In this document: in pieces, positions 5,901 through 6,034 of the stretch
Layout of the letters: every line of letters starts with the position of its first letter
Numbering within the stretch: position 1 is the stretch's first letter
Assembly (NCBI GenBank): GCA_946481465.1
Contig: CAMLOC010000249.1
Location: 1-6,034 of the forward strand
Length of the DNA: 6,034 nucleotides
DNA from: an uncultured Shinella sp.
GTDB lineage: Bacteria; Pseudomonadota; Alphaproteobacteria; Rhizobiales; Rhizobiaceae
Direction: 5' to 3'
The notes under the pieces: generated by a model
Databases searched by the model: none
What the model saw: only the letters and a program-made list of their open reading frames with translations
What the model was told of the DNA's origin: nothing
Program-made: the position numbers and the translations under genes

Positions 5901-6034
5901 CACACGAGCGCGAGAAGCCCGGGTTTTCCAAGCACTTTCCCCCTTTTCGCGACCGGGCTCCGCATGCTACCCGGCAGCAGCGCATGAGGAGAGAGAAATT
6001 GCAGGAAGATCACGTCAAGCTCTTGCTCGCCGAA
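5901..6034. other. Unassigned edge upstream of yajC
   Basis: No gene can be assigned safely here. On the plus strand a frame is open to the window end from ATG 5984, or from TTG 5999, which has GAGGAG 7 bases before it; only 12-17 codons are visible (reading LQEDHVKLLLAE after the TTG), which fits the start of a divergent gene. On the minus strand one frame stays open from the window end to 5819, but its sequence (SPHALLPGS...ATETAPQAVQ) resembles no family I know and would run through the yajC promoter. Another minus frame stops after eight codons at about 6011. A loose 7-bp inverted repeat (5916-5922 / 5953-5959) is present. Confidence 0.3.

Noticed and set aside
5819..6013. A minus-strand frame of 64 codons just upstream of yajC
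   Set aside because: It has no recognisable family, would begin with GTG without a ribosome-binding site, and covers the likely yajC promoter and leader.

Overview
The window is GC-rich alphaproteobacterial chromosomal DNA, most likely from the Rhizobiaceae (Rhizobium, Agrobacterium, Ensifer or Shinella type). The fused SecDF protein, the FAD/folate tRNA methyltransferase TrmFO, and a 109-bp palindromic element resembling the rhizobial intergenic mosaic element RIME1 all point that way. I saw no phage, transposase, CRISPR, tRNA or rRNA sequence. Most of the window is conserved core genome.

Layout. Bases 1-749 (+) hold the 3' half of trmFO, followed by an intrinsic-type terminator at 801-828. 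All other confident genes are on the minus strand and converge on trmFO. Read in their own direction, they are yajC (5815-5480), secDF (5389-2849), an Mth938/NDUFAF3-like gene (2856-2470), a pseudo-catalytic squalene/phytoene-synthase-fold gene of the NDUFAF6 type (2473-1619), then, after a 282-bp gap carrying the RIME-like repeat, a small membrane-anchored protein of unknown function (1336-884). Bases 5816-6034 hold the yajC ribosome-binding site, a candidate promoter and an unassigned edge.

Function. YajC and SecDF form the accessory module of the Sec translocon. The next two genes overlap secDF and each other by 8 and 4 bp, so they are probably translated in a coupled way. Both belong to families whose mitochondrial members (NDUFAF3 and NDUFAF6) assemble respiratory complex I. 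The operon therefore appears to join membrane-protein insertion to complex I biogenesis. The main points of interest are this linkage, the loss of both Asp-rich catalytic motifs in the NDUFAF6-like protein, a repeat element whose terminal repeat supplies that gene's stop codon, a Cys/His cluster in the small anchored protein, and several strong RNA hairpins between genes. I found no clearly new system.
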